DNA of 64,000 nt from Paenibacillus segetis (GTDB lineage Bacteria > Bacillota > Bacilli > Paenibacillales > Paenibacillaceae), in contig NZ_BMFT01000001.1 of NCBI RefSeq assembly GCF_014639155.1, positions 1,674,001 to 1,738,000 on the forward strand. The letters run 5' to 3'. The translations under genes and the position numbers were made by a program. The notes beneath the pieces are model-generated. The model had not been told where the DNA came from, did no database searches, and saw nothing but the letters and a program-made list of their open reading frames with translations. Of this stretch, positions 54,787-62,905 are shown one piece after another (position 1 is the stretch's first letter; each line of letters opens with the position of its first letter).

Positions 54787-54867
54787 GCGCGTGTGGCGGA
54801 ATGGCAGACGCACCAGACTTAGGATCTGGCGTTTCACGACGTGGGGGTTCAAGTCCCTTCACGCGCA
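54787..54867 (+). tRNA. tRNA-Leu (anticodon TAG), copy 1
   Basis: The acceptor stem GCGCGTG pairs with CACGCGC before an A discriminator. The anticodon stem CCAGA/TCTGG holds loop CTTAGGA with anticodon TAG at 54820-54822, and a long variable arm (class II tRNA) follows. The T arm is GGGGG-TTCAAGT-CCCTT. CCA is not encoded. Compared with copy 2 it lacks one T in the D loop. Confidence 0.95.
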
Positions 54868-54884
54868 TAAGATGTTCTACAGGA

Positions 54885-54922
54885 ATGAGTCGATTGCTTT
54901 CGCAGTCGGCTCATTTTGTTTT
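54885..54922 (+). terminator. Terminator of tRNA-Leu copy 1
   Basis: ATGAGTCGATTGC and GCAGTCGGCTCAT pair around TTTC and are followed by TTTTGTTTTA. Confidence 0.8.
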
Positions 54923-54968
54923 ATTAGGTAAAGTGTAAACTTACATCTAATTATATGGAAAATAAAAC

Positions 54969-54998
54969 TTGACTTTCACTATCCATTCTTGTTATTAT
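54969..54998 (+). promoter_or_regulatory. Promoter of second tRNA-Leu gene
   Basis: TTGACT (54969-54974), 18-base spacer, TATTAT (54993-54998), matching the promoter of the first copy. Confidence 0.75.
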
Positions 54999-55058
54999 AT
55001 TAAATGTCGCTGTTGCAGTTTGCATCTAGGACAGATACGGTGAACGCCGTAATCACAC

Positions 55059-55140
55059 GCGCGTATGGCGGAATTGGCAGACGCACCAGACTTAGGATCT
55101 GGCGTTTCACGACGTGGGGGTTCAAGTCCCTCTACGCGCA
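55059..55140 (+). tRNA. tRNA-Leu (anticodon TAG), copy 2
   Basis: Acceptor stem GCGCGTA/TACGCGC, A discriminator, anticodon TAG at 55093-55095, class II variable arm, T arm GGGGG-TTCAAGT-CCCTC. The D loop reads AATTGG, the usual GG pair with full length. CCA is not encoded. It is nearly identical to copy 1. Confidence 0.97.
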
Positions 55141-55149
55141 TAAAGAAGA

Positions 55150-55176
55150 AAGCCTTGGATATCAAGGCTTTTTTCT
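55150..55176 (+). terminator. Terminator of tRNA-Leu copy 2
   Basis: AAGCCTTG/CAAGGCTT with a GATAT loop, followed by TTTTCTTG. Confidence 0.9.
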
Positions 55177-55211
55177 TGTTTATTAATGAATTTACCTCAG
55201 GATGACCCCAT

Positions 55212-55245
55212 TAAAAAGAGAGTGGAGAGACTAAGAGCCTCTCCA
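55212..55245 (-). terminator. Terminator of the yjfB-like gene
   Basis: On the reverse strand TGGAGAG and CTCTCCA form a perfect stem, followed within a few bases by TTTTTAA. Confidence 0.8.
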
Positions 55246-55257
55246 TGATGCTTCTTC

Positions 55258-55434
55258 CTACACTTTGATGTCTAGATTGCCGCCTAGATTAGGTAGGACA
55301 CTTTGCTCCATCATTTTGATGAGTGCTTGTCCTTCTAAGGTAGCTTGATCTTTTGACATTTTAAGAACAGAGATACTAACGTCTTGTTGTAAGCTGGTTT
55401 GTGCCATTCTAGATGAAAGTGCAGCAATATCCAT
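55258..55434 (-). CDS. YjfB-family small protein
   Basis: A 58-residue leftward gene with an AGGAGGT ribosome site. It begins MDIAALSSRMAQTSLQQDVS and ends NLGGNLDIKV, which fits the YjfB family (described as putative motility protein, sigma-D linked in Bacillus). The hydrophilic, helix-then-flexible composition agrees. No motility genes are close by. Function in the cell is not established. Confidence 0.85.
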   Translation of the reverse strand: MDIAALSSRMAQTSLQQDVSISVLKMSKDQATLEGQALIKMMEQSVLPNLGGNLDIKV

Positions 55435-55504
55435 GATGTCTACCTCCTATAAAGTTAAGTACATTTATTTTATCGGTAAGATGACACGAAAAGATAAGTA
55501 GGTT

Positions 55505-55533
55505 AACTCACTCCACAAGAGTGAGTTTTTTTT
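55505..55533 (+). terminator. Orphan rightward terminator
   Basis: AACTCACTC/GAGTGAGTT with a CACAA loop, followed by TTTTTT. No gene on the + strand ends here. The gap 55435-55719 holds otherwise only AGGAGGTGATTC at 55555, a perfect ribosome-site-like sequence with no start codon in range. Confidence 0.7.
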
Positions 55534-55719
55534 ATTATTGACGATTTACCAATAGGAGGTGATTCCCACTTATACCTCACATTCATTTCATTGAACTCAA
55601 TGCAGGATACAAAATTGTCCCAATCTTCAGGGCACTTTATGGTAAAATCTCAATGAACATTGCTCGCACACTAATATAGCAAAACCTACTTATATCGATT
55701 ACTGACTGTGGAGGGAAAC

Positions 55720-56526
55720 ATGAGGTTTATACGTAAATTGTTACTGTTCGGATGGTTAGAAGCAATATCGTGTATTTTTCCCGTTATTATTTTTTCGACG
55801 CTTGGATTGACCAAATTTATCGAAATACCTGGAATAGCTAGATATGATTTGATCCTGATTATCTGTTTGTTAGCTCAAATTGGTATGGTTCTGTTCAAGT
55901 TGGAAACGCTGGATGAACTTAAAGTAATCTGTATGTTTCACGTCATTGGACTTGGATTAGAAATATTCAAAGTACATATGGGGTCCTGGGCTTATCCTGA
56001 AGAAGGGTGGAGTAAGGTGTTCGGGGTACCTCTCTACAGTGGGTTCATGTACGCGAGTGTAGCCAGTTATATTTGCCAGGCTTGGCGTAGATTCGATCTA
56101 CACATCACGGGTTGGCCAAAGACTATATTCACGGTCATGCTCAGCACGGCGATATATCTTAATTTCTTCACCCATCATTATATTGGAGACTATCGTTGGA
56201 TATTGATTGGACTACTGTTGATCGTGTTCTTCCGCACATGGGTCAATTTCACCTTATCAGGTACAACCTTACGAATGCCGATGACCTTAGCATTTTTTCT
56301 GATTGGTTTCTTCATCTGGATAGCTGAGAATATATCAACTTTCCTTGGAGCTTGGCGTTATCCTAATCAGGAGCATATCTGGCGGGTAGTTCATCTTGGT
56401 AAAATAAGCTCATGGTTTTTACTAGTCGTTATCACTATGATCATTGTAGCTCAGCTCAAGCATGTCAAAGCCGGGAAGAGTAAAGAAAAGGAAGTTGAAA
56501 TAACAATTAATCACATTAAACATTAA
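55720..56526 (+). CDS. DUF817 family membrane protein
   Basis: A 268-residue protein with about eight membrane helices and the conserved stretches FKVHMGSWAYPEEG, GVPLYSGFMYASVASYICQAWRRFDL and NISTFLGAWRYPNQ of the DUF817 family. The repeated S(W/Y)-YP-type motifs lie at helix ends and might bind a shared ligand. Function is unknown. ATG at 55720 follows GGAGGG. The next membrane protein starts 12 bases on, so they are probably cotranscribed. Confidence 0.88.
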   Translation: MRFIRKLLLFGWLEAISCIFPVIIFSTLGLTKFIEIPGIARYDLILIICLLAQIGMVLFKLETLDELKVICMFHVIGLGLEIFKVHMGSWAYPEEGWSKVFGVPLYSGFMYASVASYICQAWRRFDLHITGWPKTIFTVMLSTAIYLNFFTHHYIGDYRWILIGLLLIVFFRTWVNFTLSGTTLRMPMTLAFFLIGFFIWIAENISTFLGAWRYPNQEHIWRVVHLGKISSWFLLVVITMIIVAQLKHVKAGKSKEKEVEITINHIKH

Positions 56527-56538
56527 GGGGGTTAATTT

Positions 56539-56934
56539 ATGAAAAAAGGTTATTTTTATTATTTTCTCTGGATGGTAGGTGCGCTGTTACTTGTTTATTA
56601 CGGGAATCGGTTCTTGGATATCATGGCGCAAAAAAATGATTCTTTAGGAAAAGTGGATTACACCTTAATCGGGAAAATTATTTATGCTTTCATCTTCGGT
56701 ATTTATTTGAGTCTATTAAATGGTATTCCGAACCGACGCAAGTTTCATAGACCGCTGTTTTTCTTTGTGTTTTTACCGAGCTTTCTGCTATTGATCTATC
56801 CTATTATTTCGCTTTATGTTACCTTGCCGTACAATTCACTTTATAACGAACATGTGGCCAAGTGGAGTGGGTATTTCTTCTTTGGTTTGTTGACTGGACT
56901 CGGTTTTATGAAAAGTCTGTTTATAACCAGATAA
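56539..56934 (+). CDS. Hypothetical small membrane protein
   Basis: A 131-residue protein with four predicted membrane helices (about 5-22, 46-65, 75-95 and 107-128). I do not recognise a family. It lies between the DUF817 protein and an epimerase, closely spaced to both, and has an AAGGGGG ribosome site. Confidence 0.75.
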   Translation: MKKGYFYYFLWMVGALLLVYYGNRFLDIMAQKNDSLGKVDYTLIGKIIYAFIFGIYLSLLNGIPNRRKFHRPLFFFVFLPSFLLLIYPIISLYVTLPYNSLYNEHVAKWSGYFFFGLLTGLGFMKSLFITR

Positions 56935-56968
56935 TCTGTGAGTATCAATGAGGAAAGAGGTGGATGTT

Positions 56969-57853
56969 ATGAGTAATATTTTGGTATTAGGTGGATCACG
57001 TTATTTCGGTAAAAGGTTGGTAGATTTGCTGCTTCATGAGGGAATTCACAACGTAACTGTTGCTACGCGGGGTTTAACAGAGGTGAATTATGACGGTCCT
57101 GTTCAACGTCTAATCTTGAATCGTACGGATCAGCAGGATTTAAAGAAAGCTGCGGTCGCTGGACCTTGGGATGTTGTTTACGACAACATTTGTTATTCAC
57201 CTAATGATGCATTAGCCGCTATAGATACTTTTGACGGCCAAGTTGGTCGCTATATTTTAACTTCTACATTATCTGTCTATGATTGTGCTGAGTATGCACT
57301 GAAAGAAACGGCATTTGATCCGTATCAATATCCACTGCGTAAAGGTAATACTTCGGATTTCAATTATGCAGAGGGCAAACGGCAGTCAGAAGCCGCCTTC
57401 TTCCAACATGCAAACTTTCCGGTTTGTGCCATGCGAATTCCCATTGTTCTAGGACCAGATGATTATACGAAAAGATTGCATTTTCATGTGGAACGTGTGA
57501 TGAATGGAACTCCCATTGGTGTACCAAATCCAGAAGCTGCGATGTCGTTGATTACCTCGGCTCAAAGCGCATCCTTTTTGCATTGGCTAGCAAGTGCACC
57601 TATAACCGGACCGGTTAATGCTTGCTCCGACGGCAAACTGAAAATTCGGGAGATCATTTCGCTGATAGAAAAAGAAACGGGAGCAACAGCGGTTATCAAA
57701 GCTGATACAGAACCAACGGACATGTCACCGTTTGGCATCCCCTCCAATTGGTACATGGATACTTCCAAAGCCCGCAAAGCGGGATATTCATTCGATAAAA
57801 TCAATGATTGGCTTCCTGATTTAATCGGGGATATTGCTAGTGGGCGAGCTTAA
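56969..57853 (+). CDS. NAD-dependent epimerase/dehydratase-like protein
   Basis: A 294-residue extended-SDR/atypical protein. The nucleotide loop is ILVLGGSRYFGKRL (residues 3-16), in the CSP41/YcbU-like style GGSRFxG. YNYAEGKRQSE-like NYAEGKRQSEAAF resembles the Tyr-x-x-x-Lys region. The substrate is unknown. ATG at 56969 is preceded by AGAGGTGG; the in-frame ATG at 56948 precedes that ribosome site. Confidence 0.85.
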   Translation: MSNILVLGGSRYFGKRLVDLLLHEGIHNVTVATRGLTEVNYDGPVQRLILNRTDQQDLKKAAVAGPWDVVYDNICYSPNDALAAIDTFDGQVGRYILTSTLSVYDCAEYALKETAFDPYQYPLRKGNTSDFNYAEGKRQSEAAFFQHANFPVCAMRIPIVLGPDDYTKRLHFHVERVMNGTPIGVPNPEAAMSLITSAQSASFLHWLASAPITGPVNACSDGKLKIREIISLIEKETGATAVIKADTEPTDMSPFGIPSNWYMDTSKARKAGYSFDKINDWLPDLIGDIASGRA

Positions 57854-57936
57854 GTTAGTTAACATTTTGGGAACGAATTGAAATAGGAACAAATAAGACA
57901 TCCAATCGATCATAAATCCGTTAGGGGGCTAGATAT

Positions 57937-58686
57937 ATGTCTTTTGAACATCAGACGGTAATCGTTACAGGGGCTGGAAACGGTATAGGTAGAGGTGTAG
58001 CGGAAGCTTACGCTCAGCGTGGTGCATCCGTTGTACTGGCCGATATCGATACAATCAATGGGGAGAAAGTAGCCAACCACTTGAACAATTTGGGTGGTGA
58101 GGTTATCTTTGTACCTTGTGATGTTAGACAAGAATCCAACATCATCCAAGTGATGTTAACAGCGTATGAGAAATTCGGAAGTGTTGATGTAGTTATAAAT
58201 AATGCCGGTATTTCGCGCTTCAAGCCGGTATTCGAATTAACAGTAGATGAATGGGACGATGTTCTGAATACCAATGTGCGAAGCTGCTTCTTGGCTTCAA
58301 GAGAAGCCGCGAAGTATATGAAGAAGAATAAAAATGGAGGCGCTATCGTAAATATTGCGTCTACGCGCGCCTTGATGTCTGAACCAGGCTCCGAGGCTTA
58401 TGCCGCTTCCAAGGGGGCGATTGTATCCATAACCCATGCGCTCGCGGTGTCTCTTGGTAACGAAGGAATTACGGTGAACTGCATAAGTCCTGGGTGGATC
58501 GAGACTGGGGATTATAGTGCGCTTGCAGAGAGTGACCACCGTCAGCATCCAGCGGGGCGGGTTGGAAAGCCTACCGACATCGCTGAAGCTTGTCTTTACT
58601 TAACACATCCTGACAATAAGTTTGTGACCGGGGCGAATCTAGTGATTGACGGTGGAATGACTCGAAAGATGATCTATGAGCCATAA
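57937..58686 (+). CDS. Short-chain dehydrogenase (classical SDR)
   Basis: A 249-residue SDR: TGAGNGIG (11-18), Asp 36 after beta-2 (LADID, NAD preference), NNAG (88-91), Ser 142 and YAASK (Tyr 155/Lys 159). The end FVTGANLVIDGGMTRKM is typical. It is similar to but distinct from the SDR at 43055. The substrate is unknown. The ribosome site is TAGGGGG. Confidence 0.9.
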   Translation: MSFEHQTVIVTGAGNGIGRGVAEAYAQRGASVVLADIDTINGEKVANHLNNLGGEVIFVPCDVRQESNIIQVMLTAYEKFGSVDVVINNAGISRFKPVFELTVDEWDDVLNTNVRSCFLASREAAKYMKKNKNGGAIVNIASTRALMSEPGSEAYAASKGAIVSITHALAVSLGNEGITVNCISPGWIETGDYSALAESDHRQHPAGRVGKPTDIAEACLYLTHPDNKFVTGANLVIDGGMTRKMIYEP

Positions 58687-58726
58687 AATATTAAGTGAAA
58701 GACGCACAATCTATAGGCCATTTCTG

Positions 58727-58915
58727 AAATCGGTGCTTGACAAAACCTGCGTACCAGTGGAGTTTTGGAGGAATGTGAACAAGTGAAGCGTTCGCCTTTA
58801 AATGAGAACTTCAACCACTAAAATCGTATATTTAAGAAATTCTCATTTAACAGCGATGATAACATCCTTCAAAATGTAACGTTACTTCCTAATTTATTAC
58901 GTCAAGTACCGATTT
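58727..58915. repeat. 189-bp element with 15-bp terminal inverted repeats, possibly MITE-like
   Basis: AAATCGGTGCTTGAC (58727-58741) pairs with GTCAAGTACCGATTT (58901-58915) at 14 of 15 positions. Inside, TTAAATGAGAA (58798-58808) faces TTCTCATTTAA (58840-58850), a perfect 11-bp pair, and the segments between show further imperfect complementarity. The whole could fold as one long hairpin. It lies between convergent genes, contains no gene, and has no T-run typical of terminators. Confidence 0.6.
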
Positions 58916-58929
58916 TGGTTTTGAACCAA

Positions 58930-60168
58930 TTAATTGCCCAGCCATCCGAGGAGCATGCCGCCAGCGGCCCCTGCAATAACAACACTCCAGGAAGGTAGTT
59001 TCCAATAGCTGAGCATTCCAAATAACAGAAGTGCCAGCACGAAATCTCCGGTAGAGTTAACGGAGGTCGTCCAAATGGGGTTATATAAGGCAGCCAATAA
59101 AATTCCAACAACTGCAGCATTAACACCATGGAGTGCACCTTGAATATGATGGTTGTGACGGAGCTTGTTCCAAAATGGAAGGACACCAACGATGAGTAAG
59201 AACGCAGGTAGGAATATGGCAATTGTAGCAATGATGGCCCCAGGTATCCCATTAACTAATGTTCCCAAGTAAGAGGCGAATGTGAAGAGAGGTCCAGGAA
59301 CAGCTTGAACCAATCCATATCCAGCAAGAAAATCGGACTCGGTAATCCATCCAGTTTGAACAACTTCACTTTGAAGTAGCGGTAGAACAACATGCCCACC
59401 GCCGAAGACGAGCGAGCCTGTCCTGTAGAAGCTATCAAACAACATGAGTCCACTTACATGACCATCGGGGTTAAATAAGCGTCCTAATAAGGGTAAGAGT
59501 ACAAGCAATCCGCAGTACAAACCCAAACATACGACCGCCCATTTCCGCGAAATCGATATGACTAGCGAAGTCTCGGTCACAGTTTCATTTGACTTACGGT
59601 ACAACCATAGACCAAGTAGTCCAGCAACAGCAATTACGAGCACTTGACTGAAGGCATTTGGCCAGAGAAGTGAGACAGTCGTAGCAAGTACCGCGATTGT
59701 AGCACGACTTCGTCCCGTGGCCAGTTTACTTCCCATACTCCATACCGCTTGGGTTACAATAGCAACGGCTGTAAGCTTCAACCCGTGAAGCCAATAAGCA
59801 CTGCTGATATCCATCCCTTGCATGAATAACGCAAAGATAACAAGTGCAATGGCTGACGGTAGTGTAAAACCAAGCCATGCAGCAATCGCTCCAGCTAAGC
59901 CGCCTCGGCTTAGTCCGATACCGATACCGACCTGACTGCTGGCTGGTCCGGGTAGGAACTGACAGAGTGCTACAAGATCGGCATAACTTTTTTCATCCAA
60001 CCATTTTCGCCGCATTACATATTCTTCATGGTAGTAGCCTAAGTGGGCGATGGGGCCTCCAAACGAAGTGGTCCCAAGTTTCGCTGATACCGCTAATATT
60101 TCAAGGGTCCGCAAAAGTTTATTTTTGTGCAAAGACTTGATGTTTGGTTGCGATTGCAATCTATCCAA
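58930..60168 (-). CDS. chrA: Chromate transporter ChrA
   Basis: A 412-residue full-length (bidomain) CHR-family exporter. The two homologous halves show SFGGPIAHLGYYHEEYV with CQFLPGPASSQ in the first and FGGGHVVLPLL with GLVQAVPGPLFTFASYLG in the second. Such proteins export chromate, probably with sulphate-like handling. The start is TTG at 60168 behind AAAGGAG. It runs leftward, convergent with the SDR gene and divergent from the oxidoreductase. Confidence 0.93.
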   Translation of the reverse strand: MDRLQSQPNIKSLHKNKLLRTLEILAVSAKLGTTSFGGPIAHLGYYHEEYVMRRKWLDEKSYADLVALCQFLPGPASSQVGIGIGLSRGGLAGAIAAWLGFTLPSAIALVIFALFMQGMDISSAYWLHGLKLTAVAIVTQAVWSMGSKLATGRSRATIAVLATTVSLLWPNAFSQVLVIAVAGLLGLWLYRKSNETVTETSLVISISRKWAVVCLGLYCGLLVLLPLLGRLFNPDGHVSGLMLFDSFYRTGSLVFGGGHVVLPLLQSEVVQTGWITESDFLAGYGLVQAVPGPLFTFASYLGTLVNGIPGAIIATIAIFLPAFLLIVGVLPFWNKLRHNHHIQGALHGVNAAVVGILLAALYNPIWTTSVNSTGDFVLALLLFGMLSYWKLPSWSVVIAGAAGGMLLGWLGN

Positions 60169-60346
60169 ATCGGAATCTCCTTTCTCAAAGCACCTTTCGA
60201 ATGATTACTCGAATTCCTCTCAGCCTAACATAGATTTGTAAAGAGAGGATTAGAAGAAGATAGGGTTCAGACATTCGTCAGGGAGTCCGTAATTCTATAT
60301 AATGTGAGTTAGCGATATATTATAAGTGATCCAAGGAGGATATAAG

Positions 60347-61273
60347 ATGCGTATTGGAATAATTGGACTCGGAAGCATCGCGTGTAAGGCCTATTTACCG
60401 GTGATTACGGGAATTGAACATATCCAGCTTGTATTTTGTACACGGAACCGTGACAGGCTGGAACAGTTAGCAAGTAAGTACCGTGTTAGCGAAACTGCAG
60501 AAAGTGTTGAAGAGCTCATTCAAGCTGGAGTTGATGCGGCTTTTATTCATACAAGTACAGAATCTCATGTGAGCATCGCGGAGCAATTGATTAGGAACGG
60601 GATTCATGTCTTTGTAGATAAGCCAATCTCTTACCACTACGAGGAGTCTAAGAGACTTGTTGATTTAGCCGAAGAGGCCGGAGTGACTCTAATGGTCGGC
60701 TTCAATCGGAGGTTTGCTCCGATGTACGCGTCGATGAAGGAGCAAAATGATCTGCGATTAGTTCATTTGCAGAAGAATCGAATGGCTTCACCTGATTTCG
60801 CCCGCCGATTCATCTTTGATGACTTCATCCATGTGGTGGATACGATTCGCTTTCTTGCTCCAGGTGAAATTACAGAAACCTCTGTTTCATCCTATATTCA
60901 AGATGGGAAGCTCCATTTTGTTAAGCTTCAACTTCAAGGAGACGGATTTAATTTTACAGGTCTGATGAATCGTGATTCAGGTACAAATGAAGAAACGCTT
61001 GAAGTAATGAATCCAGGAAATAAATGGGTCATTGAAGGGTTGAACACGACAGCTCATTTTAATGGAGGACAAGAAAGTAGACAGCAGTTTAATGATTGGG
61101 ATCCCGTGTTATATCGTAGAGGGTTTGAGCAAATGATTTCTCATTTTATTACCTGCATTCGTGAGAACAAGCAACCGATGATTTCCTCGCGTGATGCGCT
61201 TGAGAGTCATCGCTTGTGTGAATTAATTGTAGGGCAAGTGGAAGCAAAAGGCGCTGAGGTCTGGAGCAAGTAA
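60347..61273 (+). CDS. Gfo/Idh/MocA-family oxidoreductase
   Basis: A 308-residue NAD(P)-dependent oxidoreductase. RIGIIGLGSIACKAYLP is the N-terminal nucleotide-binding loop; the conserved DKPISYH (EKP-type motif, with the catalytic-region Lys) and VGFNRRFAPMY follow. Substrates in this family are mostly sugars or cyclitols; this one is unknown. ATG at 60347 follows AAGGAGGA. It ends 44 bases before the coiled-coil gene. Confidence 0.92.
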   Translation: MRIGIIGLGSIACKAYLPVITGIEHIQLVFCTRNRDRLEQLASKYRVSETAESVEELIQAGVDAAFIHTSTESHVSIAEQLIRNGIHVFVDKPISYHYEESKRLVDLAEEAGVTLMVGFNRRFAPMYASMKEQNDLRLVHLQKNRMASPDFARRFIFDDFIHVVDTIRFLAPGEITETSVSSYIQDGKLHFVKLQLQGDGFNFTGLMNRDSGTNEETLEVMNPGNKWVIEGLNTTAHFNGGQESRQQFNDWDPVLYRRGFEQMISHFITCIRENKQPMISSRDALESHRLCELIVGQVEAKGAEVWSK

Positions 61274-61317
61274 TAGGTTGAACTCACCAGGAATTAGTTA
61301 AGAGAGGAGTGATTGTT

Positions 61318-62247
61318 TTGTTTGAGGATCTAAATGCGCGTTTGATCGAGTTAAAGGAACTTGGACGGAAAAAAGAGAAGTTGGAGGCTCGCTTAATTCA
61401 ACTTCAGAAGGAACTTGCTGAGCTAGAGTCCACAAGGGATATGTGGCAACAAAGACTTGTTTTGGAAGAGAAGGACGTTGATAAGCTAACGGGGATGTCG
61501 CTGACTTATTTTTTCTACACAATTCTAGGTAAAAAAGATGAAAAACTGGATCAAGAACAGCGGGAAGTATTTGAGGCAAAACTTAAATACGACGAAGCTG
61601 AACGGGCGGTTATAGATACACTCGAACAAATCAATCATTTAGAGCAACAACTGAAAGACGTTCGATTCTGGAAGATGGATTATGATCAAATATTCCGGAC
61701 TAAAGAGGAGCAGCTTCTTCGTGATAATGCCGAACTTAGAGAACTTACCGAACGCCGAGCTGAATTGAAAGTTCAATACAAGGAACTTAACGAAGCCGTC
61801 CAGGCCGGTCAGTCCGTTATTTATGATTTGGGTCGGGCAGAGGATGAATTGCGTTCCGCAAAGAACTGGGGCACCTATGATATGCTCGGAGGTGGGATGA
61901 TTTCCACTCATATCAAACACAGCCGTGTTGATGAAGCGATGGAACATATTTATATAGCACAGAACAGTCTTCGACGATTCCAGAAGGAGCTGGGTGATGT
62001 GGGTGAGCATTTACCTGAGGACTTAGAAATTAGCGGTGCGCTTAAGTTCGGTGATTATTTCTTTGATGGATTCATTACGGATTGGCTGGTTCAGGGGCGG
62101 ATTAATGATACGCTTGAACAGGTGAGAGAGAAGCAATCCAAGATCAATAGGATGCAGTCTGGTTTAGAATCTGCAAAACGCAAAGTCGAATCTGAGTTAG
62201 CTACCATTGAACGGAAGTACATCCAAACGGTTGAACTATATAAGTAA
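61318..62247 (+). CDS. Coiled-coil protein of unknown function
   Basis: A 309-residue, strongly charged protein that is mostly long coiled coil (about 1-55, 75-175 and 265-309). A glycine-rich interruption, NWGTYDMLGGGMISTHIKHSRVDEA in part, at about 182-206, and SGALKFGDYFFDGFITDW at about 240 break the coil. No signal peptide or membrane helix is seen. I do not recognise a named function; the pattern recalls PspA-like scaffold proteins only in general shape. TTG at 61318 follows AGAGGAG by 8 bases; GTG at 61309 overlaps that site. Confidence 0.75.
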   Translation: MFEDLNARLIELKELGRKKEKLEARLIQLQKELAELESTRDMWQQRLVLEEKDVDKLTGMSLTYFFYTILGKKDEKLDQEQREVFEAKLKYDEAERAVIDTLEQINHLEQQLKDVRFWKMDYDQIFRTKEEQLLRDNAELRELTERRAELKVQYKELNEAVQAGQSVIYDLGRAEDELRSAKNWGTYDMLGGGMISTHIKHSRVDEAMEHIYIAQNSLRRFQKELGDVGEHLPEDLEISGALKFGDYFFDGFITDWLVQGRINDTLEQVREKQSKINRMQSGLESAKRKVESELATIERKYIQTVELYK

Positions 62248-62258
62248 TATTATATAAA

Positions 62259-62336
62259 AAAGAACAGGTCATGATGATGTTACCCCGTGCTACTAAATGG
62301 GTATAACTTCGTAATGACCTGTTCTTTCTTTTTTTG
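62259..62336. terminator. Bidirectional terminator between convergent genes
   Basis: AAAGAACAGGTCAT (62259-62272) pairs perfectly with ATGACCTGTTCTTT (62313-62326), with A-rich and T-rich flanks on both sides, so it can serve the coiled-coil gene and the leftward YfiT-like gene. Confidence 0.9.
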
Positions 62337-62337
62337 A

Positions 62338-62844
62338 TTAATGTAGAGCGTTTTGAATATGTGCTAAATGATGATTGCCATGCCATGCATAAATGCCAAT
62401 GTTTTTTTCTAAAGTCACTAATCCAGAATCAGGATGATGAAAAGTTCTCTTTAGTTGGTCATCAGTTAAACTTCGTAGTAAATAGCTCCATCGTTCATGC
62501 AAGCTTTCAATGATTTGAAGAGAGCCCTCAATTGGAAGTTTGTTATCTGATAAATTAGCCCATTCATTTTGATCATACGGTTTAATTGTTGGATTGTCTT
62601 CGGTTAATGCTAACTTAAAACGAATATAAGCATTCATGTGGCTATCGGCAATATGATGTACAACTTGGCGGATTGTCCAACCATGCTCACGATATGGGCA
62701 ATCTAACTTTTGATCTGACAAATGACGTACTACCTCAATTAGTCTACTTGGAAGCCCACGAATTTCATCAATCCAATTTGTGATCTCATCAAACGTAATA
62801 GTAGCTGGACATTCAAATTGACCAATGGGGTACTTTTCATTCAT
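62338..62844 (-). CDS. YfiT/DinB-family metal-dependent thiol transferase-like protein
   Basis: A 168-residue four-helix DinB-superfamily protein similar to B. subtilis YfiT. It begins YPIGQFE, and has the metal-binding histidines in VVHHIADSHMN and AWHGNHHLAH. YfiT-like proteins are nickel/zinc hydrolases or, as BstA-type, bacillithiol transferases; the latter fits a detoxification role. The start ATG at 62844 lies 9 bases after GAGGAG; ATG at 62853 is directly on that site. Confidence 0.88.
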   Translation of the reverse strand: MNEKYPIGQFECPATITFDEITNWIDEIRGLPSRLIEVVRHLSDQKLDCPYREHGWTIRQVVHHIADSHMNAYIRFKLALTEDNPTIKPYDQNEWANLSDNKLPIEGSLQIIESLHERWSYLLRSLTDDQLKRTFHHPDSGLVTLEKNIGIYAWHGNHHLAHIQNALH

Positions 62845-62905
62845 CCGATACATCTCCTCATTTCTTATCCTGAAATATATCTTATCACTTACTTATCTGG
62901 GAAAA

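Noticed and set aside
54732..55186. Short reading frames across the tRNA-Leu genes
   Set aside because: They translate the tRNA sequences themselves.
58687..58929. Ordinary bidirectional terminator between convergent genes
   Set aside because: The outer inverted repeats are about 160 bp apart and lack adjoining T-runs, so a simple terminator does not explain the structure.
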